Positions 1 through 8,711 of a stretch of DNA of 64,000 nucleotides are shown here, one piece after another. Under the pieces are notes generated by a model, which was not told the DNA's origin, searched no databases, and saw only the letters and a list, made by a program, of their open reading frames with translations. Each line of letters begins with the position of its first letter. The first letter of the stretch is position 1. Origin of the DNA: Acidobacteriota bacterium (lineage in GTDB: Bacteria > Acidobacteriota > Terriglobia > Terriglobales > Acidobacteriaceae); NCBI GenBank assembly GCA_021846985.1, contig JAJZVX010000012.1, positions 37,122-101,121 of the forward strand. Reading direction: 5' to 3'. The translations under genes and the position numbers were made by a program.

Positions 1-370
1 GGTTGCGATCACGTTTCTTGCTGTGCGCCTGCTCGTGCATGGCCGCGTGCGCCGGGCTCCGCCGTGGGACTGCGGATACCGCTGGCAGGACGCGCGCATG
101 CAGGATACGGCTGAAGGTTTCGGGCAGCCGATCCGCCAGATCTTCGGCTCCTTCTTCTGGATGCAGGTCCACCTTCCGTCGCCATCCGACGAAACGCCCC
201 GCTACCGGGTGCACATCGAGGACCGCATCTGGCGCGTTCTCTACCGTCCCATCTCCGCGGCCATGCAGCGCATGGCGGATGCCGTGAGTTTTCTCCAGGG
301 CGGGCGGCTCGCGGTCTACCTGCTCTTCAGCTTTCTCACTTTGCTGGTCTTGCTGGTGTTTACGCTATGA
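1..370 (+). CDS. hyfB: HyfB-like proton-translocating subunit, C-terminal part only
   Basis: The reading frame is open from base 2 to the stop at 368-370, so only the last ~122 residues are in the window. The fragment holds the PPWDCGY and ARMQ..AEGFGQPIR motifs typical of the tail of HyfB/HycC, the NuoL/M-like antiporter subunit of formate-hydrogenlyase-type complexes, and ends in a hydrophobic helix. The subunit is an inner-membrane proton channel. The stop overlaps the hyfC start by 4 bases (ATGA), which indicates one operon. The N-terminal 80% and any gene upstream are outside the window. Confidence 0.9.
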   Translation, partial: VAITFLAVRLLVHGRVRRAPPWDCGYRWQDARMQDTAEGFGQPIRQIFGSFFWMQVHLPSPSDETPRYRVHIEDRIWRVLYRPISAAMQRMADAVSFLQGGRLAVYLLFSFLTLLVLLVFTL

Positions 371-1329
371 ATGGTATTGCATTTGTGTGGCAGTTCCTGG
401 AAGTGGTGCTGGCTATCGCCCTCGCTCCCCTGTTCACAGGCTGGATTGCGCAGTGCCGGGCCTGGATGCAGAATCGATCCGCGCCGCCTCTCCTCCAGCC
501 TTATCGCATGTTGCGCAAGCTCTTCCACAAAGAAGCAGTCTTGGCCGAACATGCCTCCCCCCTGCTCCGCGCCGCTCCCTATGCGCTCTTCGGCGCCATG
601 GTGCTGGCGGCCGCCATCATTCCCTCGTTCGTCACCGACCTCCCCTTTGCCCGCGCCGCCGATGCCATCGCCCTCATCGGGCTCTTTGCCACGGCGAGAG
701 TTTGCCAGGCGCTGGCGGCCATGGACATTGGGAGCGCGTTTGGCACCATGGGCGCGCGACGCGAGATGATGATCGGCTTTCTCGCCGAACCTGCCATCTT
801 GATGGTGTTCTTCAACGCCTTTCTGCTCTTCGGAACCACCGCTCTGACTGGTGTGGTGGACAACTACGCATCCCACCCCTCGGTCGTCGATCCCAGTGTG
901 ATCTTTGCGGCCATTGGCTTCGTCATGGTGCTGCTGGCAGAGAATGCCCGCATTCCCATCGACAATCCCGCCACCCATCTCGAACTGACGATGATCCACG
1001 AAGCCATGGTGCTCGAATACTCCGGCCGCCATCTGGCTCTCATCGAGTGGGCCGCGAGCCTGAAGCTGTTCAACTACGCCTGCATCGGCATCGCGCTCTT
1101 CCTGCCCTGGGGCATCGCCATTCATGGCGCGGGCCTCGGCCATGTCCTGTTCGCCCTTGCCGCCCTGATCGTAAAGCTGGCGGTTTGCGGAGCGGCGCTG
1201 GCGCTGATCGAATCGCTCTCCGCCAAGCTGCGCCTGTTTCGTGCGCCGGAGTTTCTGGCCATGGCCTTCCTAATCGCCGTGCTGGGACTGCTCGTGCATC
1301 TGCTGATGGGAGCCAACACCAGTGCTTAA
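367..1329 (+). CDS. hyfC: HyfC-like membrane anchor subunit (NuoH/HycD family)
   Basis: A 320-aa integral membrane protein of the respiratory NADH dehydrogenase subunit 1 family. Several long hydrophobic segments are visible. The family signature ARIPIDNPATHLELTMIHEA lies around residues 195-215; it faces the peripheral arm in complex I (NuoH) and HycD. The protein should couple the peripheral Fe-S/large-subunit module to the antiporter subunits. It begins at an ATG overlapping the hyfB stop by 4 bases, and its end overlaps hyfE by 8 bases, so translation is probably coupled. Length is normal for HyfC (about 315-322 aa). Confidence 0.93.
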   Translation: MNGIAFVWQFLEVVLAIALAPLFTGWIAQCRAWMQNRSAPPLLQPYRMLRKLFHKEAVLAEHASPLLRAAPYALFGAMVLAAAIIPSFVTDLPFARAADAIALIGLFATARVCQALAAMDIGSAFGTMGARREMMIGFLAEPAILMVFFNAFLLFGTTALTGVVDNYASHPSVVDPSVIFAAIGFVMVLLAENARIPIDNPATHLELTMIHEAMVLEYSGRHLALIEWAASLKLFNYACIGIALFLPWGIAIHGAGLGHVLFALAALIVKLAVCGAALALIESLSAKLRLFRAPEFLAMAFLIAVLGLLVHLLMGANTSA

Positions 1330-1987
1330 ATCCTATCTCGTCGTCGAACTGCTGAAACTGCTCGCCGCCGGCATGCTGCTCATCTCCTTCGCTCTGCTGG
1401 CCACGCGGCGCACCCAGCGCCTGATTATGCTCTTTGCCGGACAAGGCGCAATCCTCTTCTTGTCCACATGCCTGGTTGCGCACGACGCGGGCTTGACCGA
1501 ACTCTACTTCTCGGCGGCCTTGACGCTGCTTCTCAAAGTCGTCCTTCTCCCGCTCATCTTGCATGGACTCCTTCACCGCCTCGGCGCGCAGTGGGACAAC
1601 GAGAGGCTCGTCCATGTTCCCGCCACCATGCTGGCCGGACTGGTGCTCGTCGTCCTCGCCTTCGGCCTGGCGCAACCAATCAGCATGCTGGCCACCACCA
1701 TCATGCGTCACACGGTCGGCATTGCGCTGGCCGTCATCCTGCTTTCTTTCCTGATGATGATCACCCGCCGCAAGGCCGTCTCGCAGGTGATCGGCTTCCT
1801 CGCCATGGAAAATGGCCTCTTCTTTGCCGCTACCAGCGCAACCTACGGAATGCCCATGGTGATCGAGCTGGGCATCGCGCTCGATCTCCTGGTCGCGGTC
1901 TTCATCCTGGGCATCTTTTTCTTCCAGATTCGCGAGCAGTTCGACAGCCTCGACCTGCATCACCTCGAAACCCTCAAGGAGGAGTAA
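1322..1987 (+). CDS. hyfE: HyfE-like membrane subunit
   Basis: A 221-aa, almost entirely hydrophobic protein matching HyfE (about 216 aa in E. coli hydrogenase 4). HyfE has a NuoK-like core with extra helices. It starts at GTG 1322, overlapping the end of hyfC by 8 bases. It presumably takes part in proton translocation between HyfC and the HyfB/HyfF antiporter subunits. The last residues are acidic (HHLETLKEE), as expected for a cytosolic tail. An AAGGAGGAG ribosome-binding site for the next gene lies inside its last codons. HyfD, which is present in E. coli hyf, is absent from this cluster. Confidence 0.88.
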   Translation: MLKSYLVVELLKLLAAGMLLISFALLATRRTQRLIMLFAGQGAILFLSTCLVAHDAGLTELYFSAALTLLLKVVLLPLILHGLLHRLGAQWDNERLVHVPATMLAGLVLVVLAFGLAQPISMLATTIMRHTVGIALAVILLSFLMMITRRKAVSQVIGFLAMENGLFFAATSATYGMPMVIELGIALDLLVAVFILGIFFFQIREQFDSLDLHHLETLKEE

Positions 1988-1988
1988 C

Positions 1989-3440
1989 GTGGAAATCCTG
2001 CTGCTTCTGGGGCTGCCCCTCGCGGGCTCTCTGACGCTCGCCTTCCTGGGCGCGCGCCGCCACGCCCCGGAGGTCAACGCCGGCTTCAGCCTGGCCACCC
2101 TCGGCGCCGCCGCGCTGCTGGTCCTGCGCGTGCTGCACAACGGGCCGCTGCTTGCGTGGCGCGAGCAGTTCTACGTCGATTCGTTCAATATCTTCCTGGT
2201 GGCGCTTACCGCGTTTGTCGGCTTCACCACCGCGGTCTTCTCCCGCCCGTACATGCGCGCCGAACATATCCATCGCAAGTTCAGCCCGCGCCGCCTGCGC
2301 CTCTATCACAGCATGTACCAGCTCTTCCTGGGCGCCATGCTCATGGCGCTCATGACCAACAACATGGGACTGCTCTGGGTGTCCATGGAAGCCGCCACGC
2401 TTTCGACCGTTCTGCTCGTGTCTCTCTACAAAACCAAAGCTAGCCTTGAGGCGGCGTGGAAGTACTTCATCCTGTGCGGCGTCGGCATCGCCCAGGCTCT
2501 CTTTGGCACCATCCTTCTCTACTTTGCCGCGGCGCGCGCGCTCGGCCATGAGGGAATGTCGTCGCTCCTCTGGACGCATCTCTACGCAGTGCGCACGCAA
2601 CTGGAGCCTACCGTGGTCGCTCTCGCCTTCACTTTTCTCCTCGTCGGCTACGGCACCAAGGTAGGGTTGGCGCCGCTGCACAACTGGCTCCCCGACGCGC
2701 ACTCCGAAGGCCCTGCGCCGGTCTCCGCCCTCCTCTCGGGCCTTTTGTTGAACGTGGCCCTCTATGCCGTGATCCGCGCCAAGACGCTGGCAACCGGTTC
2801 CATTGGTTCCATGCTGCCCAACCGCGTGCTGATGGCCTTTGGCCTCGTGTCGGCCCTGCTGGGCGCGCTGTTCCTGTGGAGGCAACGCGACATCAAGCGT
2901 CTCTTCGGCTACTCCTCCATCGAACACATGGGCCTCATCGCCTTTGCCTTCGGGATCGGCGGTCCGGTCGCCAACTTTGCCGCGCTCCTGCATATGACGG
3001 TGCACGCGCTCACCAAATCTTCGATCTTCTTCGCCGCCGGACATGCGGCCCAGACGGCAGGCACGCAGCAGATGGAGGATATCCGCGGCCTGGTTCGCGT
3101 CAGCCCCGCACTGGGATGGGGCCTTCTGCTCGGCTCCCTCGCCATCCTCGGCTTTCCGCCCTTTGGCGTTTTCACAAGCGAGTTTCTCATCTTAACCACC
3201 GCGATGCGCCAGCATCCATGGACAACGCCGTTGCTGCTCCTTGCGCTCGCCATGGCATTCGCGGGCATCTTCTCCAAGGTCCAGCAGATGGTCTTCGGGG
3301 AAAACCCCGCCGCTAAGCTGACCCCTTCCCCCGCGCTGGTCCCCGTTTATGTTCATCTGGCCATCGTGCTGATGCTGGGAATCTACATTCCGCCCGCCCT
3401 GGCAGGGTGGTATCACGCTGCGGCGCAAATGATTGGTTGA
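1989..3440 (+). CDS. hyfF: HyfF-like antiporter-type proton pump subunit
   Basis: A 483-aa multi-spanning protein of the Mrp/NuoL-M-N antiporter family. Conserved ion-path residues are visible: Glu134 in VSMEAATLS and Lys224 in YGTKVGLAPLHNWLPDAH, followed by SALLSG. The start is GTG 1989, one base after the hyfE stop and preceded by a strong AAGGAGGAG. This is a second pump module besides HyfB, as in hydrogenase 4 and Ehr complexes. It should translocate protons, or possibly sodium ions, across the inner membrane, driven by redox chemistry in the peripheral arm. Confidence 0.92.
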   Translation: MEILLLLGLPLAGSLTLAFLGARRHAPEVNAGFSLATLGAAALLVLRVLHNGPLLAWREQFYVDSFNIFLVALTAFVGFTTAVFSRPYMRAEHIHRKFSPRRLRLYHSMYQLFLGAMLMALMTNNMGLLWVSMEAATLSTVLLVSLYKTKASLEAAWKYFILCGVGIAQALFGTILLYFAAARALGHEGMSSLLWTHLYAVRTQLEPTVVALAFTFLLVGYGTKVGLAPLHNWLPDAHSEGPAPVSALLSGLLLNVALYAVIRAKTLATGSIGSMLPNRVLMAFGLVSALLGALFLWRQRDIKRLFGYSSIEHMGLIAFAFGIGGPVANFAALLHMTVHALTKSSIFFAAGHAAQTAGTQQMEDIRGLVRVSPALGWGLLLGSLAILGFPPFGVFTSEFLILTTAMRQHPWTTPLLLLALAMAFAGIFSKVQQMVFGENPAAKLTPSPALVPVYVHLAIVLMLGIYIPPALAGWYHAAAQMIG

Positions 3441-3444
3441 TCGC

Positions 3445-4992
3445 ATGACCTCTGACCTCATCAACGTGCAAATGGAATCAATGCCGTCGAATCTTCCCTG
3501 CCGGCGCCTCCGGGTGGGCGCCGTGGACTGGTGCCGCCGCGCCGCAAAACTCCGCGCCGGCGCAGCGCTGCTGCTCACGATCTGGGGCGCCGACGATCGC
3601 GACCGCGACGGCCGCTATCGCGTCTTTGCCGCGTTTCTCGATCGCGACCAGATCACCGTGCTCGAACACGCCATGGATGCGGGCGCTCACCCCACTTATC
3701 CGAGCTTTGTGGAGTTCTTCCCGGCGGCCGCAAGAATGGAGCGCGCCGTCTTCGATCTCCTTGGCATCAGCAGCACCCATCCCGACCATCGCGGCTGGTT
3801 GCGCCACGCGGGCTGGCCAAAGTCGGTCTTTCCGCTGCGCCGTGACGCCGATGCCGCGCAACAATTCGCTGCAGAAACGGAGCCCTATGCCTTCGTGCAG
3901 GTGGAAGGTGACGGCGTCCACGAGATTCCGGTGGGACCTGTTCATGCCGGCATCATCGAGCCCGGAAACTTTCGCTTCTCCGTGGTTGGCGAAAAGGTTC
4001 TGCGCCTCGAAGCGCGCCTTGGCTACACGCATAAAGGCATCGCAAAGCGCTTCGAATCGTTGTCTCTGCACGAAGGCCATCGGCTGGCCGCGCGCATCTC
4101 CGGCGACTCGGCCGCCGCCTATGCCTGGGCGTACTGCGCGGCGCTCGAAGCCGCCACACAAGCGGCCTGCCCGCCACGCGCCGTGCATCTGCGCGCGCTA
4201 GCCCTCGAACACGAGCGCATCGCCAATCACCTCGGCGACCTGGGCGCGCTCGGAAACGACGCCGGCTTTGCCTTCGGGTTGACGCATTTTTCTCGCCTCA
4301 AAGAGGATCTTCTGCGCGTCAATCAATCCATTTTTGGTGCCCGCTACCTGATGGATTTCATCGTTCCCGGAGGGGTGGCCGCTGATCTGTCCCCTCATGC
4401 CCCGAAACGGCTCCGCGCTTTCTACGCAAGCCTCGAAGAGGATGTCGCCTCGCTGCGCGGAATCTACGAGAATCACGCCGGCGTGCAGGATCGCTTTCGC
4501 GGAACCGGCACCCTGACGGCTGCCACGGCGCAGATGCTTGGCGCGCTGGGGCTTGCGGCGCGCGCCTCCGGCATACCCCAGGATCTGCGCGCCACCCACC
4601 CCTGGCCGCCCTATCCCGAGATCGGGGTCGCCGCCATCACCCAGAGCGCGGGCGATGTCGCGGCCCGGGTTGCCTTGCGATTGGATGAAATCTTCGCATC
4701 GCTTGGCCTTTGCCGCGCGCTGCTCGATAAGCTCCCCGCCGGAGAGATTCACGCCGGGATTCCCAGCGCCGCCCCCGGCACCCTCGCCCTCGGTGTCATC
4801 GAAGGTTGGCGCGGCCCGGTTGCGATCGCCCTTGAAACCGGCCCCCACGGCGGCATCCGGCGCTGCCACGCCCACGATCCCTCATGGCAAAATTGGCCGC
4901 TGCTGGAGCATGCCATCCTCGGAAACATCGTTCCCGATTTTCCGCTGATCAACAAATCCTTCAACTTGTCCTATAGCGGCCACGACGGGTGA
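3445..4992 (+). CDS. hyfG: HyfG-like large subunit lacking all four Ni-Fe cysteine ligands
   Basis: A 515-aa protein with an N-terminal NuoC-like (30 kDa) domain (about residues 25-135) and a NuoD/HycE-like large-subunit domain (about 150-515). Landmarks align with HycE: YTHKGI, EHERIANHLGDLG and NIVPDFPLI near the end. The Ni-binding motifs are gone. Where HycE has RVCGIC, this protein has RISGDS (codons 4096-4110). Where HycE has DPCYSC, it has NLSYSG (codons 4963-4980). It therefore cannot bind a standard [NiFe] centre and matches the energy-converting-hydrogenase-related (Ehr) type. The ATG at 3445 is chosen; a TTG at 3433 is also possible, and neither has a clear ribosome-binding site. 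Confidence 0.88.
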   Translation: MTSDLINVQMESMPSNLPCRRLRVGAVDWCRRAAKLRAGAALLLTIWGADDRDRDGRYRVFAAFLDRDQITVLEHAMDAGAHPTYPSFVEFFPAAARMERAVFDLLGISSTHPDHRGWLRHAGWPKSVFPLRRDADAAQQFAAETEPYAFVQVEGDGVHEIPVGPVHAGIIEPGNFRFSVVGEKVLRLEARLGYTHKGIAKRFESLSLHEGHRLAARISGDSAAAYAWAYCAALEAATQAACPPRAVHLRALALEHERIANHLGDLGALGNDAGFAFGLTHFSRLKEDLLRVNQSIFGARYLMDFIVPGGVAADLSPHAPKRLRAFYASLEEDVASLRGIYENHAGVQDRFRGTGTLTAATAQMLGALGLAARASGIPQDLRATHPWPPYPEIGVAAITQSAGDVAARVALRLDEIFASLGLCRALLDKLPAGEIHAGIPSAAPGTLALGVIEGWRGPVAIALETGPHGGIRRCHAHDPSWQNWPLLEHAILGNIVPDFPLINKSFNLSYSGHDG

Positions 4993-4999
4993 ACTCCAA

Positions 5000-5581
5000 A
5001 TGATTCAAACCCTGAAACGCATCTTGCGCACCGGCATTCTCACCGAAACACCGCAGCCAACTGCGCCTGCTGAGTCCTCGGCTGCGCAGGCTCAAGAGAA
5101 GATTCTGAAGATCATGGGCCGGGCTTTGTGCATCCGCCAGGTGGATGCCGGCTCCTGCAACGGTTGCGAATTGGAGATCCAGGCGCTGAACAACGCTTAC
5201 TACAACAGCGAAGGCGCTGGCATCAAGTTCGTCGCCAGCCCACGCCATGCCGACATGCTGCTGGTCACCGGGCCGGTCACGGTCAACATGGAAGAGGCGC
5301 TCAAGCGAACCTTAGAGGCCGTTCCGCATCCCCGGTTGGTGGTTGCCGTTGGGGATTGCGGCGCTTGTGGCGGCGCGTTCGGCAAAAATTACGCCAGCAG
5401 GGGAGCGGTCGCGGATGTGATTCCGGTTGACGGCGCAGTCCAAGGCTGTCCACCAAGTCCCCAGGCTATCCTGGATGCGATTCGGAGTGTTGTTTCTTCC
5501 GCGGCAACGGAGCGATCTAGTCGGAAGGAAGGCGATGCTTTACCCGCGTCGTCATGCGATTCAGTACAAACTCGCGGATGA
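5000..5581 (+). CDS. hyfI: HyfI-like [4Fe-4S] small subunit (NuoB/HycG family)
   Basis: A 193-aa protein of the NADH-ubiquinone oxidoreductase 20 kDa family. Four cluster ligands are visible: C53 and C56 in SCNGCE, C120 in GDCGACGG and C150 in QGCPPSP. The proximal [4Fe-4S] centre therefore appears intact even though the adjacent large subunit has lost its metal ligands. It starts 7 bases after hyfG and is the last gene of the operon. No HyfA/HyfH-type ferredoxin subunit is present downstream; one may lie upstream of the window. The last ~40 residues are low in conserved features, and the 3' end overlaps the convergent gene by 65 bases. Confidence 0.9.
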   Translation: MIQTLKRILRTGILTETPQPTAPAESSAAQAQEKILKIMGRALCIRQVDAGSCNGCELEIQALNNAYYNSEGAGIKFVASPRHADMLLVTGPVTVNMEEALKRTLEAVPHPRLVVAVGDCGACGGAFGKNYASRGAVADVIPVDGAVQGCPPSPQAILDAIRSVVSSAATERSSRKEGDALPASSCDSVQTRG

Positions 5582-6587
5582 GATTGCCCAGCATGTTGCC
5601 GCCTATATTGCCAAAACCGTTGATGAATACCAGACTGGCGCCTCGCTCGCTGGCAGGGTAATAGACATTGGAGAGCGCCGCGGCGGACAGATCGCCAACG
5701 ATCTCTGGAAAGTTCACCTTGCGAGAGCCATTATCGCCGCGCGTCACAAACGTGGAGGAGATGGCGTGGAACGCTCGCGCCCGGGTGCTGCCTTTCCCCA
5801 TGACAAAGTAGCGCGGATCGGCATGAAAGACAGACGGTAAGACCGCCCGGGTCAACAACTCGCCGGAGGCAAAAGTGAGATAGGCGGCGCCGTAACGCTT
5901 GCTGTAACCCTCCATCCCGCTTCCGAAACCGGGGAAGATATTGCGGTACTGCTCCACGCCGGCAATGGCTCCCGTGGTCAAGAACGAAACCGGATCAATC
6001 AGCGTACGCGCGGCCAGACTGTACTTTTGTTTGGGCAGCATGGGTGGCGCATTCCAGTCAAAGCTCGAATAGAAATTGGGAAACACTTTCAGAACACGCT
6101 GCTGCTCCGCGATTCTTACCTGCTGCACGGAGGCGGCTTCCTTGTCCATCACCATCACGCTCGTCGTGACGGGCGCTACACGCAGCATCACGTTCGGCAC
6201 AAAGGCCGATGCTCCGGGTTGCAGAACAATTGGCTTTGAGACAAAGGCCGACATGCCGTTGCGTACAACCATGACCACGTACGTGCCGGGCTCAAGACCG
6301 GTGAATTCAAATTGGCCCATGGCGCCGGAATCCACCTGGCGCAGAATGGCAGGTGAATCCGTCTTCGACAACTCAACGCGCGCTCCTTCGAGCACGTCGC
6401 CGTTGGTGTCCTGCACGGTTCCTGAGATTCTCGCGGCGGCAGCGGATGGCGCGTCCTGCGCCTGAGCAGCCGCGGGTGTCTGATCGTGGGATTGAGCGTA
6501 CACGGAGATTGTTGATAAAGCGGCGCTTGTGATGCCGCCGCACACGAGCAAAAATCGGCAGAAACGAACCAAACGGTTGGCCTCCAT
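5517..6587 (-). CDS. Secreted CarboxypepD_reg-domain protein
   Basis: A 356-aa protein. Residues 1-32 look like a Sec signal peptide (basic start, hydrophobic core, ending VYAQS). A carboxypeptidase-regulatory-like Ig domain follows (ISGTVQDTNGDVLEGARVEL to YVVMVVRNG). The remaining ~200 residues are of no recognised family and are rich in aromatic residues and glycine. Acidobacteria carry many such proteins, usually exported or outer-membrane associated. The ATG at 6587 is preferred because it directly precedes the signal peptide; upstream in-frame starts at 6617 and 6644 exist. Its 3' end overlaps the hyfI 3' end tail-to-tail. Function unknown. Confidence 0.75.
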   Translation of the reverse strand: MEANRLVRFCRFLLVCGGITSAALSTISVYAQSHDQTPAAAQAQDAPSAAAARISGTVQDTNGDVLEGARVELSKTDSPAILRQVDSGAMGQFEFTGLEPGTYVVMVVRNGMSAFVSKPIVLQPGASAFVPNVMLRVAPVTTSVMVMDKEAASVQQVRIAEQQRVLKVFPNFYSSFDWNAPPMLPKQKYSLAARTLIDPVSFLTTGAIAGVEQYRNIFPGFGSGMEGYSKRYGAAYLTFASGELLTRAVLPSVFHADPRYFVMGKGSTRARAFHAISSTFVTRGDNGSRKVNFPEIVGDLSAAALSNVYYPASERGASLVFINGFGNIGGNMLGNLIREFVLNRMTTRVKHRLPSD

Positions 6588-6644
6588 ACACACATGGAAC
6601 GTGATGCTTGGACGCATCGTTGGAGTCAACGTAAGCCTGCGCAC

Positions 6645-7171
6645 AACTCCCGGGGCCGGGTAAAGAACCCCGCTTCAATGACAATGGAGCGTATACCCCC
6701 GTGGCTTAAGGAGCGCTGAATGCGGAAACAACGCGAATGGGCCGCTTCTGATTGCGCGCATAAACCCGTTTGACGGCTTAACTGCTGCCATGCCAGCGCG
6801 GGAACCCTTTCCTGCGCCGGCGCGGCTGGGGCGGAAGATCCCGCTGCAGCGGTTTTACACCGCCAGAAGAAGCCGCGATTCTTGGTACAAGGTTGAACCC
6901 CTTGCTCGTCTAGCGCATGCCGTCACGCCGCCGCGGCAAAACGCGCCACCCGCCGCCGCCGGCAGGAGCCGCAAGAATTCACGGCATTTTCACAATTACG
7001 CCGCCGCCCGCGCCGGGTTCTCGCATGGAGAGACGGTATAAATTACAACCAGTGATCGGATCCGCTCTGCGCCACCCTGCGCCGCATGCTCCCAGCCGCA
7101 GGGCGAGTGCTCCCTGTTTCTGCGCGAAACTCGCATCGTCGCCTCACGCGCGGCCGGTCTGTTTGCCGCAG
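6645..7171. other. Gene-free stretch
   Basis: About 530 bases lie between the 5' end of the CarboxypepD_reg gene and the 3' end of the esterase gene. Both flanking genes read leftwards, so this stretch should hold the promoter of the 6587 gene. Open frames here look like chance GC-rich frames: they are rich in Arg, Pro and Ala and have no ribosome-binding site. An AT-richer patch (GGTATAAATTACAA) sits near 7034-7047. I see no tRNA fold, repeat or convincing terminator. Confidence 0.5.
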
Positions 7172-8503
7172 TCAACTTTGCCGCGCGGCTCTAGCCCTGG
7201 CGTTTTGCGCCAGTCTCCCTTGAGACCGCGCCGGCGCCTGCTCAATAAACCGCATGGCCCTGGCTGCTTGGCGCGCACCAGATTCCACAAAAAGCAAAGG
7301 CGCGAACTGATAGAGGTAGTCTCTCCAGTTGTTCCAGGAGTGAAATCCTCCGCTCTCGTGCACGTCCGTCTTGATCCCTGCCTTGTTGAGCAGAGCCACG
7401 GAAGCGCGGGAGTTTTCAAGCGCGATGTCGTACTGGCCGGCGTCGACCCAGAAGAGCCGGAAAGGCTTGCCCCCGGCCTTGTATTGCGCAAGATCTTTCT
7501 CCGCATCGGTCTTCATGGCGTCTCCGAACCAGCCGGAGCTGAACATGCCCACCCAGCCAAAGTCGCCGGAGTGGGTCAGGCAAATGTCGAGCGTCTGCAT
7601 GCCGCCCATCGAGAGACCGGCAATGGCGCGATGATCGCGGTCGGCCACGGTGCGGTAGTGGCTATCGACGTACGGCATCACCACGGAAACGAGATCGTTC
7701 TCAAAGGCGGAAAAATCGAAATGCAGCCCCGGAGCCAAATGAAACTCCGAAGTATGGCCGGCAGGCATCACAACGATCATGGGCACGGCCTTGCCCGCGG
7801 CGATCAGATTGTCGAGAATCGCCCCCGCTCTTCCCAACACGCTCCAGGCATCGTCGGCATCGCCGCCCCCGTGCAGAAGATACAGCACCGGCAGCCGCGC
7901 GGTTCCGTTCTCGTAGCCGGGCGGCGTGTAGATGTGCATGCGGCGCAAAGAGCCCGTGACCTTGGAATCGTAGTAGACCACGCTGACCGCGCCGTGAGGC
8001 ACAGCGGGCTTGTACTCCAGAAAGTCGGCTCCCGGCACCTCGTAGAGGCTGCGCGCCTCGCTTGTGGTCTGGACCGTGAGTGAGTTGCGTGGATCTGTGG
8101 TGTGCACCCCATCCACGACAAAGTTGTAACGATAAAGGCCGGGCTCAATGGGGCCAATGGTCGCTTCCCATATGCCCTGGGCGCCCTTCTCCATGGCCAC
8201 GCCGGCCATGGCCTTCCGCACCACGCCGGGCGTGGCGCCGGGTGTGGCTTCGGGGCCTTCGGCTTGCAGCTTCACATCCATGGCCTTGGGCGCCCAGATG
8301 CGAAAACGTACATGGCGGTCGGCCTCGACCTCAACGGATTTCAGCGTGTCGTTGGGCGTGGGCGGCGGAAACTCGAGTCTTGGGGGAGCGGCCGTGGCCG
8401 CCGGCTGTTGAGCCGCCAACGGCATCAGACATCCACCACACAGTATCGCCACAACGATGGCCCCTCTCCGGGCAAACGCTCCCGCAGGCATCCCAGCTTC
8501 CAT
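7172..8503 (-). CDS. Secreted esterase, enterochelin/feruloyl esterase-like
   Basis: A 443-aa exported hydrolase. The ATG at 8503 is preceded by GAAGGAGAA and followed by a signal peptide (to about residue 33). An N-terminal E-set/CBM48-like domain comes first (VRFRIWAPKAMDVKLQ..., residues ~60-145). The rest is an alpha/beta-hydrolase of the Esterase D family: oxyanion region LLHGGGDADDAW, nucleophile Ser298 in GLSMGG, and a late catalytic His in GGFHSWNNW. Family members cleave feruloyl-xylan esters or siderophore esters. In a soil acidobacterium, plant-polysaccharide de-esterification is the more likely role, but the substrate cannot be read from sequence. Confidence 0.85.
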   Translation of the reverse strand: MEAGMPAGAFARRGAIVVAILCGGCLMPLAAQQPAATAAPPRLEFPPPTPNDTLKSVEVEADRHVRFRIWAPKAMDVKLQAEGPEATPGATPGVVRKAMAGVAMEKGAQGIWEATIGPIEPGLYRYNFVVDGVHTTDPRNSLTVQTTSEARSLYEVPGADFLEYKPAVPHGAVSVVYYDSKVTGSLRRMHIYTPPGYENGTARLPVLYLLHGGGDADDAWSVLGRAGAILDNLIAAGKAVPMIVVMPAGHTSEFHLAPGLHFDFSAFENDLVSVVMPYVDSHYRTVADRDHRAIAGLSMGGMQTLDICLTHSGDFGWVGMFSSGWFGDAMKTDAEKDLAQYKAGGKPFRLFWVDAGQYDIALENSRASVALLNKAGIKTDVHESGGFHSWNNWRDYLYQFAPLLFVESGARQAARAMRFIEQAPARSQGRLAQNARARAARQS

Positions 8504-8711
8504 CGCGATTCTCCTTCCTCTAGCGCAGGTTGCCCAGACATGGGCAAACGGTGGCCGGGGCTTCCTCGCGCATCGGTCCGGCTGAAAAGACATTCCACCT
8601 GCCGGCGGCGGATGGCAAAACAAGGGAGCGCAAACAATCTTTGCGCCGTCAGAGGGATTCTCCGCCGGAAGCGCAGCCCGGTCAAGACCGTTTTTGCCGC
8701 GCCCGCACTGC

